From contig OX359197.1 of the NCBI GenBank assembly GCA_947172415.1, positions 1-64,000 of the forward strand: a stretch of 64,000 nt of DNA, written 5' to 3'. The first letter of the stretch is position 1. Every line of letters starts with the position of its first letter. Position numbers and translations under genes: made by a program. Positions 10,630 through 20,773 of the stretch are shown here, one piece after another. Source of the DNA: Chondrosia reniformis (taxonomy: Eukaryota > Porifera > Demospongiae > Chondrillida > Chondrillidae). Under the pieces are notes generated by a model, which worked only from the letters and a program-made list of their open reading frames with translations, did no database searches and was not told the DNA's origin.

Positions 10630-11575
10630 TTACTCTTCTTCAGTTTTTGTTCGCTTCGAAGGTGGCGTTGACGTTTCCCCAACCTTTCCTTCCTCATCTT
10701 CTTCATCTTCACTCAACTCTTCTTCTTCTTCTTCCACATCCTCTGGTTCATACTCCTCTTCTTCCTCCTCATCCTGGGGGTGGGGCAGGTGGGTGGAACA
10801 GTAATAGTAGGCAAGACAATGAAACAGTGTAAGATGGAAGAGAATAACTGAAAAGGATGCAACTCACTTTGAGGTCCTGGTTGAGGTAATCCAGTCCAAC
10901 CTCTTCCTCAGAATCCTCTTCCTCATCATCCTGGTCTTCACTCTCCACTTCAACTTCTTTGCCATCTTTATCTGCACGGTCCAAGAGCTCCAGTTGGGGG
11001 AGAAGATTAAACACTTTTTGACGATAGTCATCAGATTCAGTGATTGGACAACCAAACAAATCCAAAATCTTCAAATCCTTTAAATCTGCCTGCAAATCAA
11101 ACACAAAGAATATATATACAAGCACTAGACATATATAGGCTTACCAAAGGCTTCAGCATATCTACATCAGCAATCTTGTTTCCCGCCAAATCTATTTCTT
11201 GCAATTTGGGACAATTACACAAAGCAGAAAGATCGTCCAAAATGTTATTCTCACTTAATTCAATCTGAATAGATTGCATGCAAATATTGAATTCTAACAA
11301 TTGCTTGAGTTACAAAAGACTTACTCGAATCAAGTTTTCCAACTTTGGTAGCCCCTCTAAAGAGGCCAGGCCAACCCCTAAGATGTACAGATCCTTCAAG
11401 TTGACGAAATCTTCACTTAGACCAGTGATCGTTTGACATTTAATACCGTGGATCGCCAGATCCTTGATCTATCAAAATGGAAAACTTTCTGAGACATAGC
11501 TCAAGGTTATGATTTCGCGTCCGCTACCTCTTTAGGCTCCTGCCCCTCAAGCAGTTTCTGGATGAACGCTTCCAT
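10630..11575 (-). CDS. Acidic leucine-rich nuclear phosphoprotein 32 (ANP32) family
   Basis: Five exons, 11528-11575, 11325-11468, 11145-11264, 10868-11089 and 10630-10773, all in phase 0, encode 225 residues. ANP32 proteins act in chromatin and histone chaperoning, PP2A inhibition and mRNA export. The N-terminal half carries the leucine-rich repeats (IKDLAIHG, LENLIRIELSENNI, LQEIDLAGNKIADV, LKILDLFGCPIT) followed by the LRR cap DDYRQKVFNLLPQLELLD. The C-terminal third is the expected Asp/Glu-rich low-complexity region and ends with a short basic stretch (PPSKRTK, a likely nuclear signal). The start ATG begins a short MEAFIQKLLEGQEP segment in place of the vertebrate MEMGRRIHLELR. Which vertebrate paralogue it matches cannot be told by eye. 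Confidence 0.95.
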
Positions 11576-11719
11576 CTCAAGTCTTGCTTCTCCGAACCCG
11601 CCAAAGTGAAAGATGAGGTCGACTAATTCGATGACGCGTGTGAACGTCATGTGACTTTGCCTGCTTGAGCAACGTGATTTTGGGAATAAAGGTTTGTATG
11701 AGGTAACGGAGCAGCGAGG
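11576..11719. promoter_or_regulatory. Divergent promoter region ANP32 / PSAT1
   Basis: 144 bp separate the start codons of the two divergent genes. Both promoters and 5' UTRs must lie here or overlap the genes. I see no TATA box at a convincing position. Confidence 0.45.
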
Positions 11720-13275
11720 ATGGAAGAGACAACTAACGGCGTTGCGTGTTTCAATCCAGGGCCTGCCAAGCTTCCCAAGGAGGTAAGCTCTTTGAAAACT
11801 CGATAAGACAGCTTGTACCTGCAAACCACGCCCATTGTGTGCAGGTTCTAAGGACTGTTCAGGGATCAATGCTAAACTGTCGGGGTACCGGGCTCGGAAT
11901 TATGGGTGAGCACGACTGGTTAGCAGACCGCATGTACTGTTTATATACTTGTTATTCCGTTTCGTAGAAATGAGTCACAGATCAGCTGAATTCACAGCCA
12001 TCAACAAGTCAGCCATTGAAAAGATAAAGCTACTGCTGTAAGTTCCAGTGTCCCTAACGGTAAATGCGTGCTCAGCATTGTGTGTGTGTTCAGGAGTGTA
12101 CCAGATGACTACAAGATACTGCTAATGCAAGGTGGAGGGACGGGACAGTTTTCAGCTGTGCCACTTAACCTAGCCAGAGGGGAAAACCCTTGTGCTGATT
12201 ATATTCTCACGGGAAATTGGAGTAGCAAGGCAAGCAAGGAGGCCCAAAAGTTTCTCAAAACTAATGAGGTAGAGTTGCTGCATATAGTAACCCATCTTGT
12301 TGTAAAGATGTTGGAAATGTGTGCAACTCCACAAGGAAATTACAAATGTGTTTCTTAGGTGTTTCCTAAACTGGACAAGTTTGTTTCCATTCCGAGTGAG
12401 GCAACATGGAAGTTGGACCCGCAATCTTCATATGTTTATTATTGCGACAATGAAACTGTCCATGGTAAGCCACTCCCCCTGATGCCACACCCACATTACT
12501 ACCTGACCTGCCTTTGCAGGTGTGGAATTTCCATTTGTGCCAAACTCAGGGAAAGTCCCTCTTGTGTGCGACATGTCATCTAATATTCTAACCCGCAAAG
12601 TTGATGTGTCCAAATTCGGTCTCCTATTTGCTGGAGCACAGAAGAACATGGGTTGTGCTGGTGTCACCATTGTTATTGGTAAATAATCAGTACAGGGGCT
12701 TCCCCCTCCAGAGGTGTCAGCTTGTGTACTCTCTATCTGTAGTACGAGAGGACCTGATTGGCCAATCTCTTGGTCACACTCCAGTGATCATGGACTACAA
12801 GGAGACAGCCAAGCTGGACTCGCTGTACAACACTCCCAGTACAGTGGCAGTCTACACATTTGAACAATGTTTAGATTGGGTCATTAGACAGGGTGGAGTG
12901 GAAGGTTGGTCACATGGTGGTCACATGATTGCATCATTTGCTTCAAAAGCTCAATTTTCTTATGTAGAAATGGAGAAGCGAAGTGCCATCAAGTCTAAAC
13001 TCATCTATGAGTGTATTGATCAGTCAAATGGGTTCTACAGATCGCCTGTTGAGCCTTCAGTTAGATCCAGAGTCAATGTGGTATTTCGTATCAAAGACGG
13101 AGTTCAAGAATTGGAAGAAAAGTTTGTTGGGGAGTCCAAAGCTGCTGGGCTGATTGGTTTGAAAGGTCACCGTTCAGTCGGTGGCCTGAGGGCCTCACTG
13201 TTCAATGCAGTGTCCATTGAGGACACACAGAAATTAGCTCAATTTATGAAAGATTTTCAAAAGAAATACAATTAA
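11720..13275 (+). CDS. PSAT1: Phosphoserine aminotransferase
   Basis: Eight exons: 11720-11782, 11845-11905, 11968-12037, 12094-12268, 12359-12464, 12520-12678, 12743-12904, 12968-13275. They give 367 residues (human 370). The enzyme is a PLP-dependent class V aminotransferase that converts 3-phosphohydroxypyruvate and glutamate to phosphoserine in cytosolic serine synthesis. Landmarks are [10 protein letters not shown] at the start, [24 protein letters not shown] (phosphate-cofactor loop), the PLP lysine in FAGAQKNMG, and [16 protein letters not shown] near the end. Intron 7 (12905-12967) is 63 nt, a multiple of three with no stop, so it could be read through; I remove it because the sequence flanking it joins smoothly in the family ([16 protein letters not shown]) and it has good GT and TAG ends. 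Confidence 0.96.
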
Positions 13276-13348
13276 ATACAAGGACACTATAGAGCAGATT
13301 TAATGTTATTTGAACATGAATTAGTTAGATTATAAAAGCATATAATAT

Positions 13349-14313
13349 TTAACAAACGCAACGAGAAGTAGATCTTTCTGTTCTATCGTCTCCTAATTTC
13401 TTGTAATGACTGTTCCCCATAAACTACAGGACAGGACATTAGTGATCATGTGATAATCATGTGATAAAACTGATAACACTAACTGAATCATATCCCCCTC
13501 CTCGTGCTGTATTTAACATATCATTTGCCAAGATTTCAAATACCTGTAATGAGATCACATGAAGATCACGTGAAGATCACATGATTTCAGACAAATATAC
13601 CTGTTCACAATTTTGGCCTGTTTTTGCACTAGTTTCAAGGAATTTTAGCTTGTGCAGTTTTGCGAGTTTCTCTCCGTCCTCTGTGGTGACGTCTCGGTCT
13701 GTCCGATCAACCTTGTTTCCAACCAAAATAATTCGAGTATTACCAGAGCTATAGTCTCTAGTGTTGGAAATCCATTCGGGAACATTCAGAAAGGTCGATC
13801 TGTTGGTCACATCGTACATGACGACAACGCCCTACAGACAGGCAGATTAGTGGAGGGGCACGCCCACCAGACACACCCACTTAAACTTACATGGGCTCCT
13901 CTGTAGTACGCATTTGTTAACGTTCTAAATCTCTCCTGACCAGCAGTGTCCCTGGGGTAGGGGCAAATGGACATAGATCGCATTCAATTCCATAAATTCG
14001 CATACATTTATCCGAGCCTCACCAAACGCTAAGTCGTACTTTGAGGTCGTCAATTTCCAGTAGTCGCTGCTTATAGTCGATACCTACAGAGAAGAACGTT
14101 CAGAGCTGTACGATCGACTCGATCTCACAAGCACTTACCGACTGTGGATATGAACGAATGCGGAAATTCGTCATTAGCAAATCGAGACAGCGTGGCAGTC
14201 TTCCCAACGCTTGAGTCACCTATCATGAGGACTTTGAAAGTGAAATCAGACGTCTCTTTGGGACTGTGAGGTTTCTCTTCACCGAAATCATTACTCTTCT
14301 CGTCAACAGACAT
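13349..14313 (-). CDS. Rab-family small GTPase, CXC prenylated
   Basis: Six exons: 14139-14313, 14023-14083, 13891-13951, 13601-13831, 13484-13543, 13349-13423; 220 residues. It is a Ras-superfamily switch for vesicle traffic. Motifs are GDSSVGKT (P loop), FISTVGIDYK (switch I), WDTAGQERFRT (switch II, Rab signature), GNKVD and ETSAK. The short last exon ends in CVC, a double-prenylation CXC motif, which supports adding that exon even though its acceptor is unremarkable. An approximately 30-residue acidic N-terminal extension precedes the G domain. The switch I/II pattern and CXC end suggest the exocytic Rab3/Rab8-like group, but LLEIDDLKVRLSV and the interior diverge from the classes I know, so I leave the class open. 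An alternative ATG six codons upstream is possible. Confidence 0.93.
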
Positions 14314-14421
14314 TTTCCTTAACAAAGTCACATGATACTTCTAAAACTAATCGAATTATTCACTACATCGAAAAAAGAGTCAAAAAGTGTTAATTGTTGA
14401 CAAGAGGAAATCCCCTTCATC

Positions 14422-14958
<537 letters not shown>

Positions 14959-15123
14959 TTTGCCAAGAGGAAACCCCTATAATTATTTATTTCATTATGA
15001 TGATGTAATGAACCACTGACCACCGGTTTATTTTATTGATATTGTATTATATACAAAATGCATAAAAAGAGAAATTGTATATTGAAGGAATAAATAATAA
15101 GTTTACAAAGCCACTGAATGTAA

Positions 15124-17217
15124 TCATCTTCCTGGTCCATAAGGATTGATTTGGTCCTGTTTCATTGAGCTAAAGGTGTGATTCACTTCTCTGTGGTGTG
15201 CCTCATCCGCTCTGATGGCCAAGATCACATCTTTCATCTTTGCATCCTCCTACAGAAGAGCAACATTACCACATATTCTCAGCATGTCAACTGGTGTCAA
15301 CTTACTGGTAGCTTCCAGTAGCGTTTGGCCATGTCGGTGGCAGGCATGACTGGCCAGTGCTTAAGGGTGCCGTCTTCAAATGTCTGCAGAGTGTAGCATG
15401 TGCAAGTGATGGCTTGTGATATTAGAGCCCGCAGGCTACTGTTTGCATACCTCTAAACAGTGTGTGTATGTTTTGACAGCTTCCTCTTCCAGATAACCAA
15501 CAAATCTGTGACAGAACCTCGGACTGACCAGATAGGCCAACCAAAAGGCACTCACATACAAACCCTGGAATAGCACCACTGATCCCTTGAACATTATGGT
15601 TGGATTTTTTAACTCTAGCATTGTCATCAGATGCATTCTCTCATTCTCTGCCTCCTCTACAGAATTGCATAATCACATTAACCAATAGGGTCATACCCTG
15701 GAGTGTCCCATACCCCACTAGAGTGTCCCATACCCCACTAGAGTGTCCCATACCCCACTAGAGTGTCCCATACCCCACTAGAGTGTCCCATACCCCACTA
15801 GAGTGCCCCATACCCCACTAGAGTGTCCCATACCCCAATAGAGTGTCCCATACCCCACTAGAGTGTCCCATACCCCACTAGAGTGCCCCATACCCCAATA
15901 GAGTGCCCCATACCCCACTAGAGTGTCCCATACCCCAATAGAGTGTCCCATACCCCAATAGAGTGTCCCATACCCCACTGGAGTGTCCCATACCCCAATA
16001 GAGTGTCCCATACCCCAATAGAGTGTCCCATACCCCAATAGAGTGTCCCATACCCCACTGGAGTGTCCCATACCCCAATAGAGTGTCCCATACCCCAATA
16101 GAGTGTCCCATACCCCAATAGAGTGTCCCATACCCCAATAGAGTGTCCCATACCCCAATAGAGTGCCCCATACCCCACTAGAGTGCCCCATACCCCACTA
16201 GAGTGTCCCATACCCCAATAGAGTGTCCCATACCCCAATAGAGTGTCCCATACCCCAATAGAGTGTCCCATACCCCACTAGAGTGTCCCATACCCAATAG
16301 AGTGTGGATCCAACCGTAGTCTCGCTGCATGTCCCTGAGCGACCTCAAGTGTCGAGTCATTGCTGCAACCATTCCAGGAACACCCGCTACAGTTTCAAGG
16401 AAGATTATTCGCCTGAATGAGGAAACAGAGTCAAGTGGTATGCATGTGACATGCATGTGACATTCACATCAAATACCTCAACCACTTTTCTTCATTGAGT
16501 GTGTTGAAGTACATTCCCAGTTTATAGCCAGAGAACCAATCAAAGCAAGCTCTTAGACTATTTACAGTGTAATACGCCATCTGAATAAACAGGACAGCTA
16601 ATAAGGAGTAACAATACCATATTTGGTAAACAAACCTTATCTACAAAGTCCCCAGGTTTGTGGTGAGTTATTTTAACATTTTCTACCTCATCTTCACTCC
16701 TGCAGTAATCAAGTAATCTAAAGTGACTTATATCTCAAAAGGAAGACCAGTGAAGGAAGACAAGATGAACAGTAATACAGTCACTGGAAATTATCTCATT
16801 TTACAGGAACACAATACACACATAATGCAATGGCTCATGTGGACTGCAGTAACCATGGCAACGTGTGCTGGCATCACCTCACCATATGGGATGTGGCAGC
16901 AAGTAGTCGTTTCTCTGTTTGTAGCCGAGCTTGTCGGCTAGAGGGTGCTTCACGGAGCTCTGCTTGAAGTGAGACGTGTCCTTCTGGGGACTGCTTGTGG
17001 TTACGGACCGGACCTGTGAACACGGGAGTACGACCATATCGCAGCATGGACACTACTCGAAGACGCGGGGACACTACAGAATGACATGCTATTTGTTTAC
17101 CTGGAAAACTGGTCGAGTGCACGCACGTCCAATGGTAATACAAGAGGGACCCGCAGTCGAGCGGGAGACCAGGTTGATGGAAAGGAGAAATCGAGTCGTC
17201 ATCTTGGTCGAAGTCAT
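15124..17217 (-). CDS. AOX: Mitochondrial alternative oxidase (AOX)
   Basis: Eight exons: 17101-17217, 16883-17013, 16636-16699, 16477-16580, 16294-16412, 15451-15656, 15306-15383, 15124-15249; 314 residues. AOX is a di-iron ubiquinol oxidase of the inner mitochondrial membrane that passes electrons to oxygen without proton pumping, bypassing complexes III and IV. The four ligand motifs are present: [24 protein letters not shown] and [12 protein letters not shown]. The N-terminal exon encodes a typical presequence (Arg, Ser and Thr rich, no acidic residues). The animal-type [15 protein letters not shown] tail is present. Known in sponges, placozoans and other invertebrates but not in vertebrates. 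Exon 5 ends inside the minisatellite that fills intron 5. The N-terminal exon was chosen because it gives phase 0 into exon 2; a longer alternative frame there leads out of the AOX frame. Confidence 0.96.
15701..16313. repeat. 20-bp minisatellite overlapping the AOX exon 5 splice donor
   Basis: About 30 copies of GAGTGTCCCATACCCCAATA (or ...CCACTA) fill intron 5 of AOX (15657-16293). On the minus strand the unit reads ACTCTATTGGGGTATGGGAC. The last bases of exon 5 plus the donor (CACTCTATTGG then GTATGGGAC) are a copy of the same unit, so the array consists of repeated exon-intron junctions. Three units make 60 bp, hence long spurious Met-Gly-His-Ser frames. Confidence 0.95.
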
Positions 17218-17400
17218 TTTTCACAATGGATGCAGCGATCATCGGTCGACTATTTATATACTTCAGGTCCTTTGTATGACCTGTCAAGAGACAACGACTT
17301 GGAAATTCCATCAGGCGTGATCACGTAACAATGTCCGCTTGCATCAGTCAATCAGCGTTCCGTGCGTTGTTGCATCATTATTTACAACCATTGCATCATA
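17218..17400. promoter_or_regulatory. Divergent promoter region AOX / C8orf76-like
   Basis: 183 bp between the two divergent start codons must contain both promoters. A TATTTATATA tract at about 17250-17260 lies upstream of the AOX start on the minus strand and might act as a TATA element (weak inference). Confidence 0.4.
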
Positions 17401-18705
17401 ATGGAGCACTTAGGAGATATAAACATTTTCCCTCAAGACGATTCCACAGAAATTGAGCGCGAAAGGGACACATTTAAATACGTAGCAAGGAGGGAAGCGC
17501 CATTCTGGTTTGCCACCTGTACTTGTCAGGGCTGTGATGCAGACGGAAAGATGACGGTTGGCAAGGCCAGAGCAGACTGGCTGTATTACCAAGGGAGGCA
17601 CTCGGAGGCTGCTTCTGTGTACATGGACTTGGTTGCCATGGTACCGCCATCCAATAGTGGCCTGCATAGACAGCTGGTGGACAGCATTGCACGATGTCAT
17701 ATCCATTGCAACAACTTTGGAGTGGCATTGGAGTATGCACAGAATCTACTAACTCCACCTCTTTTATCATGTGATTCGTCGCCATGGCAACTTTTGGCAA
17801 CTATATACAAAGGCTTAGACGATCCATTGGAGTGTGTCCAAGCTTGTCAAAAGTTGGTGTTGCTGCACCCGACTGACCCAGCTGTGTGGGTGGATCTATA
17901 CAGTGCTCTAACTCGGTCAAAGGTGGCGTGTTCAGAGCATTCTGGAGTTATTGCAAACAACCAGCAAATACTTTCTGCATCTTTTCCTCAAGTTGCATCA
18001 ATCTATATACATTCAACTCTCCCCTCCCCCAAGGAGACACTCCCCTCCCCCAATGAGACACTCCCCACCCCCAATGAGACACTCCCCACCCCCAAGGAGA
18101 CACTCCCCTCCCCCAAGGAGACACTCCCCTCCCCCACTGAGACACTCCCCACCCCCAAGGAGACACTCCCCTCCCCCAAGGAGACACTCCCCTCCCCCAA
18201 TGAGACACTCCCCTCCCCCAATGAGACACTCCCCTCCCCCAAGGAGACACTCCCCTCCCCCAAGGAGACACTCCCCTCCCCCAAGGAGACACTCCCCTCC
18301 ACCAAGGAGACACTCCCCTCCCCCAAGGAGACACTCCCCTCCCCCAAGGAGACACTCCCCACCCCCAATGAGACACTCCCCTCCCCCAAGGAGACACTCC
18401 CCTCCCCCAAGGAGACACTCCCCACCCCCAAGGAGACACTCCCCACCCCCAAGGAGACACTCCCCACCCCCAATGAGACACTCCCCTCCCCCAAGGAGAT
18501 AGGTGTGGTAGATCTGGTGTGTGTCTGCTGTCTGCTTTGGACAAAACAGTTGTTGATCACATTGGTACGAGATTCAAATGCAAAGCACCAGAGAAGCTTA
18601 GAACGACTGCTTTTGGTTGTCAATAAAGAAATTAAAGATTTTCAACATTCCAAACTTTTACATACATTGCAATCAAATATTTCACTCTTTAGAAACAGTG
18701 TTTAA
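17401..18705 (+). CDS. C8orf76-like TPR protein with coding minisatellite
   Basis: Read as a single exon of 434 residues from the ATG at 17401. The N-terminal about 200 residues are helical and TPR-like (ARADWLYYQGRHSEAASVY, SIARCHIHCNNFGVALEYAQNLL, ACQKLVLLHPTDPAVWVDLYSAL). The spacing and the LHP--P--W pattern resemble the uncharacterised vertebrate protein C8orf76; this is from memory and not a search. Residues about 206-365 are 23 copies of the heptapeptide ETLPSPK (variants N, T). The last about 70 residues (LLWTKQLLITL, LERLLLVVNKEI) are helical and resemble the C8orf76 C-terminal region. The repeat stays in frame over 480 bp with no stop, but an intron removing it cannot be excluded, since neighbouring genes carry minisatellites in introns. 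Function unknown. Confidence 0.65.
   Translation: MEHLGDINIFPQDDSTEIERERDTFKYVARREAPFWFATCTCQGCDADGKMTVGKARADWLYYQGRHSEAASVYMDLVAMVPPSNSGLHRQLVDSIARCHIHCNNFGVALEYAQNLLTPPLLSCDSSPWQLLATIYKGLDDPLECVQACQKLVLLHPTDPAVWVDLYSALTRSKVACSEHSGVIANNQQILSASFPQVASIYIHSTLPSPKETLPSPNETLPTPNETLPTPKETLPSPKETLPSPTETLPTPKETLPSPKETLPSPNETLPSPNETLPSPKETLPSPKETLPSPKETLPSTKETLPSPKETLPSPKETLPTPNETLPSPKETLPSPKETLPTPKETLPTPKETLPTPNETLPSPKEIGVVDLVCVCCLLWTKQLLITLVRDSNAKHQRSLERLLLVVNKEIKDFQHSKLLHTLQSNISLFRNSV
18016..18495. repeat. 21-bp coding minisatellite (ETLPSPK)23
   Basis: Twenty-three copies of a 21-bp unit (CTCCCCTCCCCCAAGGAGACA and variants) inside the C8orf76-like frame. All variant positions I see are non-synonymous (S/T, K/N/T, P/T), so the repeat evolves like DNA and is not under visible protein constraint. 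The Ser/Thr-Pro sites would be proline-directed phosphorylation sites if translated. Complementary and shifted frames across it are artefacts. Confidence 0.93.
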
Positions 18706-18785
18706 AGTTGATTATAAGTTGGTGAAGTGGTCATGTGATTATCATGTGACCAAGTATATCATTGACAAATACAATTAAAAAATGG

Positions 18786-19343
18786 CTACTGTCCTACTAA
18801 TATTCCATGGGACGATTTATCAGCATTCTTGTCCTCCTGCTCTGACTTGTCACCATGGAAACGAATGCCATTCTTCTCCCTATACTCAGTCAATGCCTTT
18901 CCTTTCTCTTTCAGTTGAACTTGGAGCTTCTCCAATGTCTCTCCCATCTGCACACATACATGTAGGTGGTCGCCATAGCAACATTTATGCACTACGTACC
19001 AGCTTACGTTTACAACATTGGAGTTGAGGGCTGGTAGAACCTCCCCAACTGTCCGCTCCACCAAAACTCCACCCACCATTCTGAAACACTTTCGTTTTGG
19101 ATCCAATTCTTTCAATGAATCAACAACTAACCTATAATACAAATATACATAAGCAATACATACACTGTATAATAAACCTTACATATATCACTAATGATTA
19201 AAGAGACGTTCTACTAACTTGTGTTCAGTTTTGTCTGACTCGATTTCTGCGATTTTTAGAGCTATTTCTCTCTGTTCTTGCCGCATCTGATGAAAAATTA
19301 TAAACTTTTCTTGAGAAGCTGCTTTTGCCTTAGCGTCGGCCAT
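18786..19343 (-). CDS. PFDN2: Prefoldin subunit 2
   Basis: Three exons, 19219-19343, 19008-19131 and 18786-18947, give 136 residues. Prefoldin is the six-subunit jellyfish-shaped co-chaperone that hands unfolded actin and tubulin to the CCT chaperonin; subunit 2 is beta-class. The central signature KRKCFRMVGGVLVERTVGEVLPAL is nearly identical to the family, flanked by two coiled-coil helices (HQMRQEQREIALKIAEIE and LEKLQVQLKEKGKALTEYREK). The C-terminus is acidic, then ends GILVGQ, as in other PFDN2. The N-terminus is a short MADAKAKAASQEKF. Confidence 0.97.
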
Positions 19344-19484
19344 TTTGTAAGAGCCTCTAGTGGCCCTCTAGTGGCCCTCTAGCGGCCCTCTAGTAGCCCA
19401 TGGCTCTTATATCGTCAACCTTCGAACTTGTTTCGAGTTGACGAAGAGAGAGTGGTTCTTTAAAAATTTGTCATTGTTTGTAAA
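19344..19484. promoter_or_regulatory. Divergent promoter PFDN2 / CDO1 with 11-bp tandem repeat
   Basis: 141 bp between the divergent start codons. It contains four tandem copies of the 11-mer CTCTAGTGGCC (19355-19398), differing by single bases. The repeats sit just upstream of the PFDN2 ATG and could be a clustered binding site or simply a minisatellite seed. Confidence 0.5.
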
Positions 19485-20556
19485 ATGGCTTGCGAGAGGC
19501 TGAGTTGGGACGAGCTCGTAAGCGCCATTTGGAACGAATTTAGCAGCGAATGTATCGACGTAGATCGCATGAAAGAAATAATGTCGGCGTACCATTCGAA
19601 CGAGAGAGATTGGAGGAAGTTCGCTTTGTTTGATCCCCACAGGTAAGTGTACAATGGCACAAATGACGTTTGGTGACTGTGAAAGTGAACATGTAGAAAC
19701 ACTTACAATTGTGTGCTAGTACGAATATCATTATTGAATGTGTACATCTAAAAAGACATTGTCATTAGAGAAGTGATTTATGGAGAGTATTGAAGTGTGA
19801 AATTAGCTAATGGGTGTATAGTGTTCATATGGTACTAGGTTAATGGAGTTACTTTGAAGGTCAATTACCTCTCATGAACTGTAAGCAATCACCCCACCCC
19901 ACCCCCTGGGGATCCACCATTCACCCCACCCCACCCCCCTGGGGATCCACCATTCATCCCACCCCACCCCCCTGGGGATCCACCATTCACCCCACCCCAC
20001 CCCCTGGGGATCCACCAATCACCCCACCCCACCCTCCTGGGGATCCTGTTTGTGTGTAGGTACACTCGTAATCTTGTCGACAAGGGAAATGATAACTTCA
20101 ACCTGATTGTCCTCTGCTGGGGAGAGGGGCACGGTAGCTCCATTCACGACCATCAGGACTCTCACTGTTTCATGAAGATGCTGGACGGCCAGCTGGTGGA
20201 GACCATGTACTCGTGGCCCGAGCACTCGGACGAGAGTGGGCGGAGTAGTGGAATGAAGCAAACAGGTACCAACTTGCACAGCAGAGATGCTGTCACGTAT
20301 ATATCAGGTGAGTGCTAATCTCATGTCAGAGGGAATTATGTCTATTCACAATTCTCTCTCTCCCTTACTCTGTGTGTTAGATGAGATTGGCCTACATCGG
20401 GTGGCAAACCCGAGCCACACGGAGAAGGCCATCTCCCTCCATCTCTACTGTCCCCCTTTCCAGCAGTGTCAGACATTTGATGCTCGATCCTGCAAGAAGA
20501 ACACATGTAGAGTTGTCTTTCACAGCCAGGCAGGATGCTTGTGCAAGCCAACCTAA
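19485..20556 (+). CDS. CDO1: Cysteine dioxygenase type 1
   Basis: Three exons, 19485-19642, 20060-20307 and 20381-20556, give 193 residues (human 200). It is a non-haem iron cupin that oxidises cysteine to cysteine sulfinate, the entry to taurine and pyruvate formation. Iron-binding histidines are in [12 protein letters not shown] (two His) and [10 protein letters not shown] (third). The cysteine of that first motif and the tyrosine of LHLYCPPF are the pair that forms the thioether cofactor in animal CDO. The N-terminus has the [19 protein letters not shown] segment and [20 protein letters not shown] leads into the cupin. Intron 1 carries a 33-bp minisatellite. The start is the ATG after a 5' flank with no in-frame alternatives. 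Confidence 0.97.
19888..20046. repeat. 33-bp minisatellite in CDO1 intron 1
   Basis: About five copies of a 33-bp C-rich unit (CCACCATTCACCCCACCCCA then CCCCCCTGGGGAT), ending about 14 bases before the splice acceptor of exon 2. Each unit carries a CCTGGGGATCC block. Confidence 0.9.
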
Positions 20557-20773
20557 AGAGTGTCATTCCCAATAACTGCTCACATTCTGTGTTTGTGAAT
20601 ACCATTTGCATATCACAGCTAAAACACTACATTGATGTGTTACAATTGAGGTTTCACCAGCCATTTTCCAGTATACAATTTTATAACAATTGAGGGCTAA
20701 TTAGAAAGATTCTAATATAAACACTATATTATAATTCCCCTTCCAGCTGTGGGGTAGTATAGACTAATATTTT

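Noticed and set aside
15701..16313. Long minus-strand frames of Met-Gly-His-Ser repeats
   Set aside because: They arise from the 20-bp intronic minisatellite (three units make 60 bp) and lie inside AOX intron 5.
16874..17311. Longer continuous minus-strand frame at the AOX 5' end
   Set aside because: It does not join the AOX frame; the shifted frame with one intron gives the conserved [15 protein letters not shown] segment and a mitochondrial presequence.
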